Below the pieces are notes generated by a model that was not told where the DNA came from, ran no database searches, and saw nothing but the letters and a program-made list of their open reading frames with translations. From assembly GCF_905147045.1 (NCBI RefSeq), contig NC_065918.1, positions 3,286,001 to 3,350,000 on the forward strand: a DNA stretch of 64,000 nt. The letters run 5' to 3'. A program made the translations under genes and the position numbers. The DNA is from Nymphalis io (lineage: Eukaryota > Arthropoda > Insecta > Lepidoptera > Nymphalidae). Shown in pieces: positions 12,401-23,545 of this stretch (its first letter is position 1; every line of letters starts with the position of its first letter).

Positions 12401-12496
12401 ATAATAAATATGACTTGTATGTATTTCTCGGGATCCCCGGGATTGGATTCCCTAGTTGTAAGGTACATACTCCATTTTTTAAACGATTTGTGTTGT
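9437..12496 (+). other. AT-rich unique stretch, possible long 3' UTR extension
   Basis: No recognised transposon and no convincing coding exon. Includes a (CA)n/(TA)n microsatellite at 9515-9568 and several short open frames of unremarkable composition (for example 10477-10767 and 11025-11207). It ends at a well-formed poly(A) signal, so a long alternative CNOT1 3' UTR is possible. Confidence 0.35.
9515..9568. repeat. (CA)n/(TA)n microsatellite
   Basis: Runs of ACACAC interrupted by single substitutions pass into an uninterrupted AT run of about 18 bases. Simple-sequence DNA. Confidence 0.9.
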
Positions 12497-12502
12497 AATA
12501 AA
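12497..12502 (+). terminator. Distal poly(A) signal candidate
   Basis: AATAAA followed within 35 nt by a U-rich run (TTTTTTCATC then GTTTTTTTTA), the expected arrangement of a metazoan cleavage site on the + strand. Confidence 0.4.
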
Positions 12503-14830
12503 ATATTTTTTCATCAAATGTTTTTTTTATTTATCTGCCTTAATAATGCCCTCTAAAAATGTTAAGGATCTTATCCCTAAAACTATAAAAATGAAGTTCA
12601 TATATCATTTCATATTTAAAAAAAGTTCCAATCATATACTTATGTTTACAATTACATGTTAATTAAATTATGTAATTACTATTGGTAACATTATCGCCAA
12701 GCAAAATAGGACTTTTTAATATTTTTTGAAATTATTGGTTCAATAGCGAAGAGCAAAACTTTATTTAAGGGAAATCCTAAAAATCTGATATTTTACAAAA
12801 CATTACGGCGATACCATAGCAATTTTTAAATTTTCCGTGAATTCGAAAAAAGAACGAACATAACTTGTAAGGTGTATTACAATTAATATACTTATGTATG
12901 ATGAGATCAGTCTCAGTAGATAACGTTTTCATCTATTTTAAACTATTTATTTAAGGCTTTACTTCACTTGTCAAACTAACAGACTAAGTATAAATTTAAC
13001 AAAACCATGAAAAAAAATGCGGCAACGAAACGAAATGCGGTGATAATACCTACCCAACCTATAAGCTTTAACTTACAAAGTTATTTACAAAACGAAAATA
13101 AATACATATGTACGTATGAGTATTTTCAAACAACCTACTCAACTACAAGATAGGGTATCTTTCATAAGAATTAATATTTTTTATAAGACGACGCTAATAA
13201 TGCATTATCTTAGAAAAAAATTGTATACCATACAAAAGGTTATATCTATGCAGGGGCGGGATAACCGCTGGTATATGTATACCAGCATAAGCTGAACCCT
13301 ATTTAATATGATTGATCATAATTAATACATTCATTCGCTTTACAGCCATGTTGTCATTGCTATTTTTTTCACTAGGTACTTTAGCGGTAGCAGTGAATTT
13401 GGCACAATAATGAACATCTCGCAGCAGTTTACGGAAAATCTTTCCCATTCAGGGTCTGATGTAAGGCAGGACATAAGGGGCATAAAATATATAATATTAT
13501 ATTTTTAGAGTTAAGAAAAAAAAACATTAAAAAATTACAGAAGCATTTTGAATTCACGTTGTTAATTTGTATAAATAATTGAAGTTCTGTTAACTAAAAG
13601 ATTTTTTCGCTTAGTTTTAAGGCCTCCACTTCGTTTTGCCCAAGCCTCTTCTTAAGTCTTACGAAGCCTTTTATCTAATTATGATTACATACGACTAAAA
13701 TATTGAAAGATAAATGTGTGAAATTTTATTCTCTTCAAGTTTGTATTGAACGTTTGTAGTCGTAGGATCAATCGTTGAAGTATTGTATTGAAAAAAAAAA
13801 CAGATTTTGGTGCCTTTCAACCAAGATGGCGGCGTGAGCGACAACACCTCAAGGATTTTTCTTCAGAGTACAATTCTAACCGACATATTTCAAAATTGTA
13901 ACTACACCAAGTTTTGCAAGGTAAGCTTCCATACTGACTGGACTAGATGCTAAATAATAAAAATCATGCGTCGCTTAAGCTTATTTTACATAAAAAAACC
14001 CTCTTTGAAAATTACTGGTAATAAAAAACAAATCTGTACTGCGTAATCCATCATAAGGCATTGCCTAAATATTAATTACTTTTTCATAAGTTAAGTTGGA
14101 ATTAATGCTTATCGTTTCAAAACATCAATAAATATATGCATAAACACATTTTTAAAAATGGCGGCTAACGCTCAAAGGGATCTACACTTGGATTAACACC
14201 CCTTTGATTAACATACTCCAATTGAAAATTCGATTAAAAGATTTTTTTTGTTGAACGACCACACTTTTGGTGCTTTCTTTCCAGGGCTACGAGATACCAA
14301 ATTTTTAACGATTTTCTGTGTTTTCATTCTAAGAACCACAAAATGGTATCAAAATATTTCGATATATTTTGTGCTTATTCATATTAACGCTTGAACTGAT
14401 TGAAAATACCTATAATTGATTAGGACACTTAGGTACGTAGCGGGACATTGTATGAGGCTTTTTATAAATACAAATATGGTTTTGCACACAAGCAACCAAA
14501 TAAGGATAAGTAGATATATCACGTAATATTAATGTACTTCCTCTGTCATTTTTAACAGAAAATATAGTGGTATTTTTATATGAATAGAACAATTTTGGCA
14601 CTGATGTTCTCATATGTTGTTAAAAAATTAAACTTGGTCTCTGATGTTTATTTAACTTAAAAAAAAGAGAAATATCAGTAGACAGTTATAAATAGCTACC
14701 AATTGTAATTTAGGATTTCTATTATTTAAGTAATTGAAACATATATAATGAATATAAGATACACAACATACAATATATGAAAAAGCATAAATATTAGTTA
14801 AGTATTTTTATTCCAGTCCAGTTCCAGTGT
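12503..14830. other. AT-rich stretch without a supported gene
   Basis: Contains a 20-bp palindrome at 13267-13286 and a motif shared with 50.14 kb. Two ATGGCGGC motifs lie at about 13823 and 14158. A 67-codon minus frame (14410-14613) resembles no family I know and follows an in-frame stop. Confidence 0.5.
13267..13286. repeat. Perfect 20-bp palindrome
   Basis: Arms GCTGGTATA and TATACCAGC separated by TG. It is followed at once by a 39-bp sequence (13282-13320) that recurs with about four mismatches at 50141-50179, suggesting the end of an unclassified interspersed repeat. Confidence 0.75.
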
Positions 14831-14837
14831 GGTTGGC

Positions 14838-15300
14838 GCAATTTCTCCTTTTTTTAACGCTAGAAAAACGCATTACGCGTTTCCTCCTCGGAAACGGTGG
14901 GGGGTGGGGGGTATGTGGGGCTCGCCGGCGTCCAAGGCGTCGAGTACGCCCCGAGCGTCTGAATACCCAATAAAACCAGCGGTACCCTTTCCGTCTGAAC
15001 GAGGAGCGCCACGGGATCGCTTGCGCAAGCTACCGTGACACTCTGACGCTGGTTGGCCCACCTTTTTTTTTAACGCTGGAAAAATGCATTACCCGTTTCC
15101 CCCACGGGAATAGTGGGGGGTATGTGGGGCTCGCCGGTGTCCAACGCGCCAAGTGCGCTCCAAACATCGGAACGCTGGACGAGGAGCACCACGGGATCGT
15201 TTTCGCATGCTACCGTGACGCTCTGACGGCCGGCCCGCCTAAGCGGGCCTCCATTCTCTAGGGAGGGTTCCCAGGGTACTGTGAACCATTCCTAGTATGG
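14838..15300. repeat. GC-rich imperfect tandem repeat (two units, about 220 and 190 bp)
   Basis: Two successive units each begin with a T-run followed by AACGCT[A/G]GAAAAA, continue with GTATGTGGGGCTCGCCGG, and end with CACGGGATCG and CTACCGTGAC. Unit 1 is about 14838-15058 and unit 2 about 15062-15240, followed by a GGCCGGCCCGCC tract. The composition is very unlike the flanks. Probably retroelement 3' UTR sequence, but the family is not identified. Confidence 0.7.
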
Positions 15301-15548
15301 TGCCCACCTGATGTAACTTTTTATTTTTAACTTTTTTTAATTTCAAAGGTTTTAATGAACACCTTAATAATTTGAATTAAAGAACTGCTTGTGGCCACGG
15401 AAACTGAAATGATAAAAAAATTGTTAAAATATACGCTATCAATCCGTTTACAGTTGTTTAATTTAATTTGTAACAATTCCGAAACAAAATAAAGCATACC
15501 ATTTGTAATAAAATTTCTTAGGTAGGTATTATTTAATTTAATATAAAA

Positions 15549-15745
15549 GCCGAAAGGGCCCAGTGGTTAGAACGCGAGAATCTAAGCCGATGATCGTGGT
15601 TTCAAACCGTGCAAGCACCACTGAATTTTCATGTGCTTAATAATATAAATAATAAGTTTATAATTTATTTCGTGCTTGACAGTGAAGGAAAACATCGTAA
15701 GAAGACCTGTATGTGTCTTATTCACTAATGTCAATGGATCTTGAA
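15549..15745 (+). repeat. tRNA-derived SINE (family A)
   Basis: Head GGCCCAGTGGTTAGAACGCG resembles an A box and GGTTTCAAACCG a B box. A tail TCGTGCTTGACAGTGAAGGA and GAAAACATCG is shared with the copies at 44.1, 45.8 and 52.3 kb. Not a working tRNA: there is no acceptor stem or anticodon arm. Confidence 0.75.
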
Positions 15746-17900
15746 AAACTAATATTTATAAAGCGGAAATCATAAAAAAGTCTGTTATAAAACATAATAC
15801 TTACTTTTATACTGAAGACATGTTCAGTTCCTGTGGTCCCTATAGTTATTTACTATGGATATGCAAATTGGTCTAATGGTCTTTGTTCTGCATAAATAAT
15901 GTAATTGCTGCTATTTTTTTATGTGATACTGTTGATGCTTTAACTTATTACAGAAGTAACCCATCCGAACACCCATCTAGTAAATATTTAACAATAATAA
16001 TCGAGTCCGTACTTTTGACAGAAATCAAGACTTCCAGGGATAGTACTCGAGGCACAGTAGCTAAGCAATTGTTATGACGTCTTAAGGTAACTATCACAGG
16101 AAATTGTTACAACCATAACATAAATACAAGTAGCCAACACATACTTACCATATTTGTCTACTAGCTTTGCCTGAGGTATACTAGCGGTACCCGGGTATAG
16201 GTAACTTAAAGAAATCACTAGGAACTCACTTATAATATTTTAGTATATACAACATTTTTAGTTTTATTTTCGTTTGATATTAGTATTTATTAGTTTTCGC
16301 TGCATCCGGATCTAGATAGGGCAACACACAAATGGCCATGAGAAAAACATCATAACCCTTAAATATATTCCGACATACTTAAATATGCTTTATTAATTGT
16401 GACTGCTAACAATAAATTCACCGGAAATTGGTCCTTTTAAAACTAAAACGTAAATTTCTTTTTTTTTTTCTTTTTTAATAATAACTTATTATCAACTAAC
16501 CGACTAACTAGTTAATTTTTCGCTTAGATAATCGAAATTGCGCTTTAAAGAGGAAATACTGCGAATATTCATGCCACCATTCCACGCGGTTACGATTTGT
16601 ACACTAATTTTAATTTTTATTATATATAATACATATATAGTATATATTGAAGGCAGATTTATTATATTTTTAATAAATCGAAATATTCATTTTGTTATTT
16701 ATTCAAGTTTATTGTAAAGATGATTTACAAATACTAGCAACATTCAAAGGGCTTCCTGTTTTTATTTCAATTTTAAGGACTCGCTGCTTTGTGAACGCCC
16801 CTTTGTTGTTCTACTCGATGAAATCCAACAATATCCAATTAACTACGAATACAGTCTATCGCAATCTCTGCAAGAAAGTCAGTAGTAAACTTATTCTCAA
16901 AGAAAATTATATTAATATACTAGCACTAGACACTTCGATCCATACCTTGACTTCCTTGCAGATTCTTTCACAGAACTAACGTTGGAAGGCATGCAGTTAA
17001 TAGACTCATGGAGTCATACAACGAGTTAACTTCGAAGTGAGATGCTCATATTTTCTTTCAAATCAATTTTAACAAATTTATTATTATAAAATAAATAAAA
17101 AAATAAATAAATGTTGATGACGCCTGTCTGATATTTTCGGATACAATGTCAAACGATACCTAGCATTTTACCAATACTAAGGCGAATGGTCTTGTTAGGG
17201 ACGATAAACGAGAAATCCACTGAAGTTTCCAATATAAGGTGATTTCTATAAAAATACATTAGTATCGGTTACATTATTCGTTGTTTTTTTTACTGTTGTT
17301 TATATAATAAAAAAAATGCACAATTTCTCTGTTCTTCAAAAATATATTTCGTACCAGAATATCACAACTTTATTTACTAAGTGCTTGAACTACTGCTGAT
17401 TATTATCGGTACGATAATAAGTTGCCAAAACCGCTTTTGTGCTTACATTCCAAATAAATAATAATAAATTATAAAATAAATTAAATAATAATAAATTATT
17501 AAATAATGAATCTTATAAAAACGGACAAATGGACAACGATGACTAATTAGTTTCGTGAGATTATCCTTTAAATATTATAATCAATATAACATTCCGACCT
17601 TTAACGATTGTAATCGCGGTGCTTTCGAGCTTTTTATTAAAGAATAACTCTACAATATATGATATAAATTGTACTTGTTAATTCCTAATAAACTTATTAG
17701 GCGAATCAAAAATGTAACGTGAACACAAATCTAATCCTATTAATATAGCTAGCAAATTAAGAAATTAATTAACTATACAAAATCGTGGTTACTACATATT
17801 CGTAGATAATTTTTAAATGTGTAGGTAATGTCATTAAAAAAACGACTGTGACTGATGTCATTAAGAAAACGAATTTATCTTTAAAAAATATAAGTAAAAT
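15746..17900. other. AT-rich stretch, no supported gene
   Basis: Only a short 'ACTAGC...' repeat-like fragment at about 16157-16215 stands out. A 95-codon + frame at 16692-16979 has AT-rich, non-coding-like composition and no recognised family. Confidence 0.5.
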
Positions 17901-17904
17901 AAAT

Positions 17905-18432
17905 TTAATCATTATTACTACTAGATTTCACATGTATCCAAGGACGAATTCTATTGCCTGCGATTACGTTTGTGTATGATTTATGTTTTTTATTAAAACC
18001 AGGAATATCGGTTATCCTATAGCGGTCGTTCTCTAAAATCTCAGTGACTCTGTATGGACCTACAAACTTCGACAAAAGCATTTTGTCCTGATAATTAAAA
18101 AAAAAAATGGAAATTTTAATCAAATCACCAATGTTATATCTTACAGCAGGAATACTATCCGAATCATGTTTTTCTTCCTGTTTAACTTGATGCCATTTTT
18201 TATTACCACTTATATCGTGCATTTCACCTTGAAGCGTAGTTTCAGCCACTGTTTCCTGTGTTGAGGTATTAACGTTAGTGCTCCTATGAAATTTACCACG
18301 AAACTTTTTCCAGTAGTTTTCATAGTCGAGGGTATTTTCTGTCGACAACAAATTTAATGTTTTGATTAAATTGTTTAGCTTGATTGTTTCGGAACAAATT
18401 ACTGCGGTCGAAACATGCATATTTGCAGCCAC
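17905..18432 (-). pseudogene. Ty3/gypsy-type retroelement, integrase C-terminal fragment
   Basis: 175 open codons on the - strand ending in TAA. The last ~80 residues carry the GPY/F-type module of Ty3/gypsy integrases: YNIGDLIKIS, then LLSKFVGPYRVTEIL, NDRYRITDIPG and a terminal NRIRPW. The N-terminal half is a low-complexity linker. The catalytic integrase core, RNase H and reverse transcriptase expected upstream (above 18.43 kb) were not found, and no LTRs were recognised, so this is a 5'-truncated relic. Assignment to Ty3/gypsy is good; a CsRn1-like clade is only a guess. Confidence 0.75.
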
Positions 18433-18844
18433 TTTTCCTCAGGCAGAACTCTCGTATGGCTAGTTTTGTAAGGAGAGCAGAGAACGATCGGCGTAGACCT
18501 TCAAATGCATTCCTAAAAGATAAACTCTGATCTTTTTAAATGTGCACACAATATCGAGGATAACCAGTTTGTAAAACTGTAAATTTTAGCTAAAATAATA
18601 TACAACTGGTTTCAAAGTTCCATCATTATTTTGCTATTGCATCTCCATACCTCCCAATCCTGAAGAGAATAAATATCAATAGATAAAAAATAATTAAATA
18701 AATATGATTATTATTTCCTATTATATAACTCATCTGTAATTTTCCAGACTTTTTCGTATTAATGACATTTTCATTTCTGCGTCAATTCTTATAACACGCT
18801 TCTCATCAAAGATTGACGTAAAGGTTAGCCGTAAAGTTTTGTGT

Positions 18845-18915
18845 AATATATAGGCGACCACTTACCATCAGGTGGCCCATATGCTCGTCTACCTATCTAT
18901 TCCCTAAAAAAAAGT
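18845..18915 (+). repeat. Family B repeat, 3' end fragment
   Basis: GGCGACCACTTACCATCAGG then TGGCCCATATGCTCGTC and an A-run, identical in order to the 3' end of the full copy at 59.07-59.37 kb. Confidence 0.85.
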
Positions 18916-19965
18916 TAGTCCTCTTTATAAGTTCCATAATCCAACGACTGCTTTTTGTGCTGTATATTTTGGAAAAGAAAGAAGTGTTACTTCTGACATT
19001 AACTGCGTTTTCATCCCTGACGAACCAAGGTATGAAAATTTGCTTTATACTTACGCATAAATTACCAAACAACAAGCCACCGCGCTTGATACTTATATAT
19101 TCAAAATGTAAAGGCCTATAATAATAATAATAAGTATTGTCCGATCTTCACCTACGTCATCTATTACATCTCACGAAGGCCATGGAAATTCGATGGAAAT
19201 AGCAAACCTACGCAGTACTGGACAATCGTAACCGGACATAAGATAGCTTAGCGAAAATTTTACGGATTCCGAATCGCAGGACAAAATTACCTTTCGCTAT
19301 AAGATAAAGCATCCGGACAACGATCTTTGAAATATTCTAAGACAGCTTTAAGACCATTTTAACAGATATGGCTAAATCACAAATAGAAAAATTTGAAAAA
19401 AATATCTCAAAATCCATAAAAGTAGAAATCAGACTAATTAAGGCTACGACAAATAACTTATCTAGAGAACAGAACAAAGTAAAATTGAAACAGTTAGCTG
19501 ATATTTCCCATCCTAAGAACAATATTGTTAAGAAAATAAAAACTCGATCATAAAAACTAGTATTTAAAGTCGAACATCTGTGCCCATCTGTAAGCTGAAG
19601 AATCTTTTTGCTACGAAGTTTTTATATACGTAACAACAACATCAACAGCGACAAGAAAGAGAAAATAATTTAATCATATGAGGAATTCAGGAAAGACAGT
19701 TTACAAATTCAGAACTTAGAACTGTTAATTAATATTAACTTTAATTCAATTTTTTTTGATGAACAGTTTTAGCCCCTGGTTTAGCTAGACAACACATTGG
19801 CGATTTATTAATGTACATATTATCTAATATATAAGCTATGTCATCATCCAATATCAGATGTATATAGTTCTAATAACGTATCTCGTACTATAAAGATTGT
19901 TGAGTATTTATTCAAAAATTGCTTCATTAATATTAATGCTTTTGCCTTACATAGTATGTGATCTT
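18916..19965. other. AT-rich stretch, no supported gene
   Basis: Contains a Lys-rich 61-codon + frame at 19368-19553 and overlapping minus frames. None has a recognised motif or splice context. Confidence 0.5.
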
Positions 19966-19967
19966 AC

Positions 19968-20106
19968 GTATTTTCCTTGGATTGTCGTCATCACTCAAGC
20001 TAGACGACGAAGAATTATGCCCGTCTTTATTGCTGCACTTCCGTCGTTTTAGTGATGTGCCAGAGGTGCTCGCTCCATCATCTGTCATTGTCATCATTGA
20101 TTGTTA
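19968..20106 (-). CDS. Candidate start-codon exon of an unidentified minus-strand gene
   Basis: On the - strand a good acceptor (TTTATTTATTTCAG, ending 20107) is followed by TAACAATCA and ATG at 20097. The frame reads MMTMTDDGASTSG, a basic patch SLKRRKCSNKD, a serine run, SDDD and PRK, with a GTAAGA donor at 19967. Without splicing it stops at 19933. Acidic, serine-rich and NLS-like composition suits the disordered N-terminus of a nuclear protein. GC content exceeds the flanks. I do not recognise the gene and found no partner exon. Confidence 0.4.
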
Positions 20107-20285
20107 CTGAAATAAATAAAATTATTTTTTCATGGCCATCGCATCAGCAATAAATAAATGAGCAACACTACGAGTATCATATAAAATAACATTAAAGACA
20201 GTATACATATTTTTCAAGGTAAAATATCTAGTATTCGTGAAATAATTGAGAATCTTCTTCTTCTCTTCTTCGAGTGCCACTCCGA

Positions 20286-20890
20286 CTAGCGAAGGTTGGC
20301 AGTCAGCTTTAAATACTCCTTCTTGTTCTTCGCGAGGCGAAAGAGTTCGGCAGCACTCGTGATTCCCGTCCATTCACGGATGTTGCACAGCCAAGACTTT
20401 TTTCTGCGCCCAACAGCTCTCATTCCGGCAACTTTTCCCATCATAATCAGTTGCAAAAGTTCATATCTTTCATGCCTAAGCACGTGTCCGAGATATGCAA
20501 CTTTTCTCTTCTTGACAGTCTCCAAAAGTTGCCGTTTTTTGTGACGCGTCGCAGAACTTCCACGTTCGAGACCTTTTGAGTCCAACTAATGGCCAACATA
20601 CGTCTATAAGCCCACATCTCGAAAGCTTCTATACATTTTTTGAGGTCTTCTTTAATTGTCCACGCCTCGCATCCGTAAAGAAGTATAGGCCAGATGTAAC
20701 AAAGTAGGAGTCGTATGCGCACAGGGATCTTAAATCTGCGATTGCAGAGTACTTTTTTCAACGTGCAGAAGGCACTTCGAGCTATTTAGATGCGAGTCTT
20801 TACCTCCTGTTCACAGCTCCAGGTGTCATTAAGCCATGTCCCCAGATATTTGTACTTGCGCACCCTCTCAATTTTTTGGCCTGCTACAAT
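20286..20890 (-). pseudogene. Non-LTR retrotransposon reverse transcriptase, C-terminal part (RTE-like), broken
   Basis: Minus-strand similarity to the C-terminal part of endonuclease-reverse transcriptases widespread in insects: KYKYLGTWLND near 20850, LLYGCEAWTIKED, FEMWAYRRMLAISWT, then KRKVAYLGHVLRHERYELLQ and SWLCNIREWTGI, ending LTANLR before a stop. There is a premature stop (TAA in the KTRI* region, near 20790) and a frame change near 20550, so it is dead. The catalytic YxDD core lies upstream and is missing. RTE-like is the best guess. Confidence 0.85.
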
Positions 20891-22199
20891 GATAGCAATT
20901 GAGAATATATTATTATTTTATGTTTATCATAAATAAAATAAGCATATATAGCTCGCCGAAACCAACGACAAAAGCTCATACAACAACAATTGAGAACTAT
21001 GTCAAAATAAATGATCCGGCGAGTCACATAGTGCGCTTAGCAATACAACATATATCACTTAATCTACAAAAAAAAGGCGCAGGACGGATTTAGGTATTCC
21101 GAGGCATGGCAGAATTTCTTATCAAAAAAATCTAATTTATTGGTCCGACCAGAGGGTTGAACCCAGGGAGATCTGCGGCTTTATTCGCACGACGCAACCA
21201 AGCACAACTCATTAAGCAGCGGAAGTAGTAGTAGTAAATTGCTTAACATGACTCGCTAATGTTGAAAAATATTGACCATAAATGATAATCAAATCACAAA
21301 AAAAATCAGAAACTATTACAACAATACCGGTGATAAGCATCTCCTGTGGCATCTCCTTCTGCGAATATATATACACTTACCTATCTACATTTATAAAATA
21401 TCATTTGACTAACTTTTTTTTCAAACGTGATTAATGTTAAAGTTTTATCATAATCAACAATATTATTATTAAAATGTCTGTTTGATAAATGAATTATGTA
21501 CAGAATAGGTATATGTATACATAAAATTATAAACAGTAATTTATTATTTTTAATATAATATATATAATTATATTTATGATTTTTAATTTCGCAAAAGCAG
21601 TTTGTAAAATGAAAAAAATATTATTTGTTATTTGTCATTGCATAAAATATCTTCACACAATTGTATATTTTAGAAATTTTAATTACATAAAATATTATTA
21701 AAAACTTTATATCCAAGGAACATATACAACATAAACATTACACAAACATATACAAATGCACACATATATATGAACTATACATAAACGAAAACATCTATAA
21801 ATAAAAATTTAAATGAAGTAGAACTTCAGTATGCATGCATGTATTATAAAAAGAGTCGTACGTGAAAGGTCACGTACAGCAAAATGATACACATTTCATA
21901 TACACTAACGCTATGGTGCTGCTGGGAAGCCCTGGCCATCTACCGACACGTAATCTCACACACATCGATCACATCGACATATAATCAGCATGGGTTAATA
22001 TTTTGAGGGAAATGCAAGCCAAATTGCTGGTCAAAACTATTAAAAGTTACATATCACACGCAAATTTTAATATTTAAAAATTAACGAATAAATAATTTCA
22101 CTTGCTTATATCTTAGAATGTTAACAAAATATTGCCGGTCCTATCCGACAGTAACCACTAAGTTTTCATTTGCTTTATTTATTTTATATTTTGGTTAGG

Positions 22200-22375
22200 G
22201 GAAACATATCGAAGAAACATGCACGTGTCGGATGTGTATACACTATGTGTATCCACAAACAGGCATTGGAGCGTCGAGGTATATCCCGAACCATCCTTTC
22301 AAGAGGACAGTTGGGCTCATCGTTAGTCCAGTCGTGGGACATTTGTAGACTGTCACTGGCAGGAATATAACAACT
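22200..22375 (+). repeat. Family A SINE, 3' half, degraded
   Basis: ACATGCACGTGTCGGATGTG then TGTGTATCCACAAACAGGCA and TTGGAGCGTCG match the order of the family A tail. It ends in a GTCCAGTCGTGGGACATTTG phrase common in lepidopteran repeats. Confidence 0.55.
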
Positions 22376-22974
22376 AACTCTTTTAATAAGAATATAATTG
22401 ATATTAAGAGGATTATTAATTATTATTACGTACCTTATTGGTTTAAAAATATTTTTATTTCTTCAACATTATATTTCGTCTGACACGACTTATCTCATTT
22501 AGCGCTCGAAGGGAATTAACTTAAATATAAACTTTGACTACCAATAACCGTGAGACGGTAATGAGTTGTCAAATCTATTACTTAACCCAACAGTTGACTT
22601 ATCAAACTTCTGGAAACATATTCAAATATTATTTTTTATTATTTAATATGGCAGAATATTTATATTTTCATCAATGCAAAAAAAAAAAAAAACTAATATT
22701 TAAACTTCGAGCAATCATTTTATGAACGTTTCATATTATTTCATTCCTTAAGGACTCGATAATCTATTTCTTAAAATTCCTTCTCACTTTTCTGCTTTTT
22801 ATACCAATTCCTTCTCTGTCCAAGCAGTTCGCCCATGGAATTCTATACGAGTGGTACACTTAAGACGATCTCAAACTATTAAGGCGTATTATTTATCTTT
22901 ACAATTATCAGGGAGTGTTGTTTTATTACCTGCCGCACTTTATTGCTATTTATTTTTATAATTATCATAATTAC

Positions 22975-23105
22975 ATATTTTTTATATATTACATATGTAT
23001 GTTTATGTATGTATATTTATCTATAATATATATATATTTATATATATATATTGTATTTATATATATGTATATTGTATATATATATTTGTTTATTTATTTA
23101 AAAAA
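22975..23105. repeat. (TA)/(TATG)-rich microsatellite
   Basis: About 130 bases almost entirely of T, A and TATG/TATA units, abutting a T-run at 23113-23126 that is the A-tail of the minus-strand repeat next to it. Confidence 0.85.
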
Positions 23106-23125
23106 TAAAAATTTTTTTTTTTTTT

Positions 23126-23345
23126 ATAGAATAGGAAGGCGGACGAGCATATGGGCCACCTGATGGTAAGTGGTCACCAACGCTCTTAGACATTGGCATT
23201 GTAAGAAATGTCAACCATCGCTTACATATCCAATGCGCCACCAACCTTGGGAACTAAGATTTTATGTCCCTTGTGCCTGTAATTACACTGGCTCACTCAC
23301 CCTTCAAACCGGAACACAACAATATCAAGTATTGCTGTTTTATCT
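23126..23345 (-). repeat. Family B SINE-like repeat
   Basis: Reverse-complement copy: T-run, AGGCGGACGAGCATATGGGC, CACCTGATGGTAAGTGGTC, then AACCTTGGGAACTAAGA and CTCACTCACCCTTCAAACCG. Good match in order to 59.07-59.37 kb. Confidence 0.9.
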
Positions 23346-23394
23346 GATTAGTACACCTCCTTACCACTTTATTTATTTATTTCATGTCCTTCAC

Positions 23395-23545
23395 CCAAAG
23401 GTTGTCTGGAAGAGATCTTTTAGCGATAAGACCGCCTTTTGTACAAAATAGTTTTCGTTTTTTTGTGTTTGTGTTTAAAATGGTTCTGTAACTCTTTTGG
23501 TGTACAATAAAGCATATTCTATTCTATTCTATTCTACCTAGTCAA
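23395..23545 (+). repeat. LINE-like 3' tail with (ATTCT)n
   Basis: AAAGGTTGTCTGGAAGAGAT, TAGCGATAAGACCGCCTTTT, then a TGTACAATAAAGCATATTCT poly(A)-signal-like end and ATTCT repeats. A reverse copy of the same motif series lies at 46.0-46.2 kb. I recognise it as a frequent lepidopteran non-LTR tail; the family name was not assigned. Confidence 0.7.

Noticed and set aside
14410..14613. 67-codon minus-strand frame
   Set aside because: Preceded by an in-frame stop, AT-rich, no splice signals and no recognised family.
15555..15620. tRNA-like A and B boxes, here and at 24.4, 33.7, 45.8, 52.3 and 63.5 kb
   Set aside because: No acceptor stem or anticodon loop can be formed and the motifs recur with SINE bodies; these are SINE heads, not tRNA genes.
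18845..18915. Reverse frames reading through the repeat tail
   Set aside because: The same peptide scraps appear at every family B copy; they are repeat translations.
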